Source: an uncultured Geobacter sp.
GTDB taxonomy: Bacteria > Desulfobacterota > Desulfuromonadia > Geobacterales > Geobacteraceae
Length of the DNA stretch: 6,656 nt
Direction of reading: 5' to 3'
NCBI GenBank assembly: GCA_937886325.1
Contig: CALABV010000113.1
Coordinates: forward strand, 1-6,656
Positions 5,860 to 6,656 of this stretch are shown here, one piece after another (within the stretch, counting starts at the first letter, position 1; every line of letters begins with the position of its first letter). The translations under genes and the position numbers were made by a program. A model generated the notes under the pieces. The model was not told where the DNA came from. It saw only the letters and a program-made list of their open reading frames with translations, and made no database searches.

Positions 5860-6080
5860 GTAAGGCACTATCGTTATCTCTACATGCCGCCAACCGCATG
5901 CTCGAACGGGAAGTACCGGTCGAGGCGCTGGGTCTGCTTCAACTTGCTATCCCCCTCCTGAACGAAAAACCTCTCGAGGTGAAGTTCCTTAAGGCTCGGA
6001 TAGCAGTCGTTGCAAGACTCGCCGAAGACGGCCGCCCGCGCATCATCAGCGCCTGGCGGTTGGAAAAGAAAGCGGCATAA
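5856..6080 (+). CDS. DUF4258-like small protein (74 aa)
   Basis: The start ATG overlaps the preceding TGA (ATGA, 5856-5859) and has a very strong SD AAAGGAGGT (5841-5849). The product begins with LHAANRMLEREV (9-20), matching the 'HA-x-x-RM-x-x-R' opening of DUF4258-type proteins. A helical middle follows (VEALGLLQLAIPLL), then two likely strands ARIAVVARLAEDGRPRIISAWR (47-68). DUF4258 proteins are small and have been compared with the RelE/BrnT fold of toxin components, but here no antitoxin-like partner with a DNA-binding domain lies next to it. The upstream neighbour is a membrane protein instead. The assignment is from motif resemblance only; toxin activity is not shown. Confidence 0.72.
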   Translation: MSKALSLSLHAANRMLEREVPVEALGLLQLAIPLLNEKPLEVKFLKARIAVVARLAEDGRPRIISAWRLEKKAA

Positions 6081-6101
6081 ACCACAAACGACAGCAAACC
6101 A

Positions 6102-6172
6102 CCCCACCGGGGGAGACAAAAACTCCCTCCAGGGGGATTTCTGTCTCCCCCGCAATCCAAAGGAGACAGAAA
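6102..6172 (+). promoter_or_regulatory. Leader copy 5: candidate strand-exchange RNA switch before the AAA+ ATPase gene
   Basis: This is the cleanest copy. 6108-6118 (CGGGGGAGACA) and 6142-6152 (TGTCTCCCCCG) form an 11-bp perfect stem. The inner hairpin is TCCC (6124-6127) with GGGA (6134-6137). Alternatively TTTCTGTCTCC (6138-6148) pairs without mismatch with GGAGACAGAAA (6162-6172), an 11-bp helix burying the SD up to the base before the GTG start. CCCC (6102-6105) can pair with GGGG (6109-6112), releasing the middle arm. The two states have nearly equal length, as expected for a switch. It starts about 21 nt after the stop of the 74-aa gene. No U-run follows either helix. Confidence 0.72.
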
Positions 6173-6656
6173 GTGGAAAAAACGACAACCATCACCCACC
6201 TGCTGCAGGCAAAAGACCCCGTTCCCGCAAGCATCACCATCCAGGAAGCCTTCGGCCTTCCCTCCCAGATGAAACTCCAGGGTTTCACCCCCGGCCACCC
6301 GCTGGTTCCGGAGAAGAACCCGAACTACGTCTGGGCGACAACACTCGTGAAGGACATCATCGAGTGGTTGGCCGCACCGGTACCCGATCCGCTCTGGATT
6401 ACGGGCCCCACCGGCTGCGGGAAGACCGAGATGCTCGTCCAGCTCGGAGCCGCCCTGAATCTCCCGACGATTATCGTGTCGGCGAAGAAGGGAACCGAAC
6501 TGGAGGACATTCTGGGGAAGATTCACCTCCAGAACGGCAACACCGTGTTCACGCCCGGAGCGCTCCCCATGGCCTACCAGCGTGGCTTCTTCATCGTCTT
6601 TGACGAGGTTGACGCCTATCCGCCGGAAGTCATGATGGGCTGCCACCGGATGCTGG
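6173..6656 (+). CDS. CobS/MoxR-like AAA+ ATPase, N-terminal part (runs off the window)
   Basis: A GTG start at 6173 follows AAAGGAG (6159-6165), and the frame stays open to the window edge (161 codons). Walker A GPTGCGKT lies at residues 78-85 and Walker B FIVFDEVD at 140-147. Between them, a long insert with the pattern LEDILGK...GNTVFTPGALPMAYQRG (110-138) and then DAYPPEVMMGCHRML (147-161) matches the arrangement of CobS, the AAA+ subunit of aerobic cobaltochelatase, and related MoxR-type ATPases. On mobile elements such ATPases usually act with a von Willebrand factor A (CobT-like) partner, remodelling protein or nucleic-acid complexes. A partner gene may lie to the right, out of view. 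Cobalamin synthesis itself is unlikely in this setting. The first ~50 residues are not recognised. Confidence 0.85.
   Translation, partial: MEKTTTITHLLQAKDPVPASITIQEAFGLPSQMKLQGFTPGHPLVPEKNPNYVWATTLVKDIIEWLAAPVPDPLWITGPTGCGKTEMLVQLGAALNLPTIIVSAKKGTELEDILGKIHLQNGNTVFTPGALPMAYQRGFFIVFDEVDAYPPEVMMGCHRML

Noticed and set aside
104..6172. The repeated leaders as a CRISPR array or iteron origin
   Set aside because: The copies are far apart and irregularly spaced, each tied to a start codon, with no spacers of uniform length and no tandem arrangement.
104..6172. GGAGACA/TGTCTCC as half-sites of a DNA-binding repressor
   Set aside because: This cannot be excluded, but the arm sequence differs in copies 1 and 3 while internal complementarity is kept, which fits RNA pairing better than a fixed protein site.

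Overview
The window reads as a dense piece of bacterial accessory DNA (plasmid, integrative element or large-phage backbone). GC content is moderate (roughly mid-50s % by eye), Shine-Dalgarno (SD) sites are strong (AAAGGAG type), genes are short and closely packed on the + strand, and no rRNA, tRNA, transposase or housekeeping operon is visible. The host cannot be named from this sequence. A Gram-negative such as a Desulfobacterota/Geobacter-type bacterium would fit but is not demonstrated.

Layout. 1-177 is non-coding: a region of competing short inverted repeats, then leader copy 1. 178-393 encodes an unknown 71-aa helical protein. A small CC/CxxC protein (390-635, minus strand) converges on it with overlapping stop codons. 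676-1062 encodes a stand-alone TSCPD-domain protein, related to the C-terminal region of ribonucleotide reductases. Leader 2 precedes a 39-aa membrane peptide (1161-1280) and an unknown 197-aa protein (1291-1884). Leader 3 precedes the largest gene (1974-5294), a 1106-aa fusion of an adenine-type DNA methyltransferase with a superfamily-2 helicase that carries a zinc ribbon. Leader 4 precedes three overlapping small genes: an 88-aa coiled-coil protein, a 68-aa single-pass membrane protein and a 74-aa DUF4258-like protein. Leader 5 precedes a CobS/MoxR-like AAA+ ATPase that runs off the right edge.

The most striking feature is the five leaders (104-177, 1083-1160, 1886-1973, 5323-5393, 6102-6172). 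Each is about 70-90 nt, lies between a preceding gene or region and a start codon, and has the same architecture. A 5' arm can pair with a middle arm across a small C/G hairpin. The middle arm can instead pair with a third arm that contains or abuts the SD site. The arm sequences differ between copies (GGAGACA, GCAGAC, GCGGAC types), but the middle and third arms stay complementary within each copy. This is the pattern expected of a strand-exchange translational switch rather than a protein-binding DNA repeat. I do not recognise it as a named RNA family.

Working model (inference): the + strand genes are expressed as modules of one mobile-element programme. The first gene of most modules is under the same RNA switch, and the later genes in each module use ordinary SD sites with short or overlapping junctions. 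The methyltransferase-helicase and the AAA+ ATPase would be the main machines. The small membrane and helical proteins are accessory factors of unknown role.
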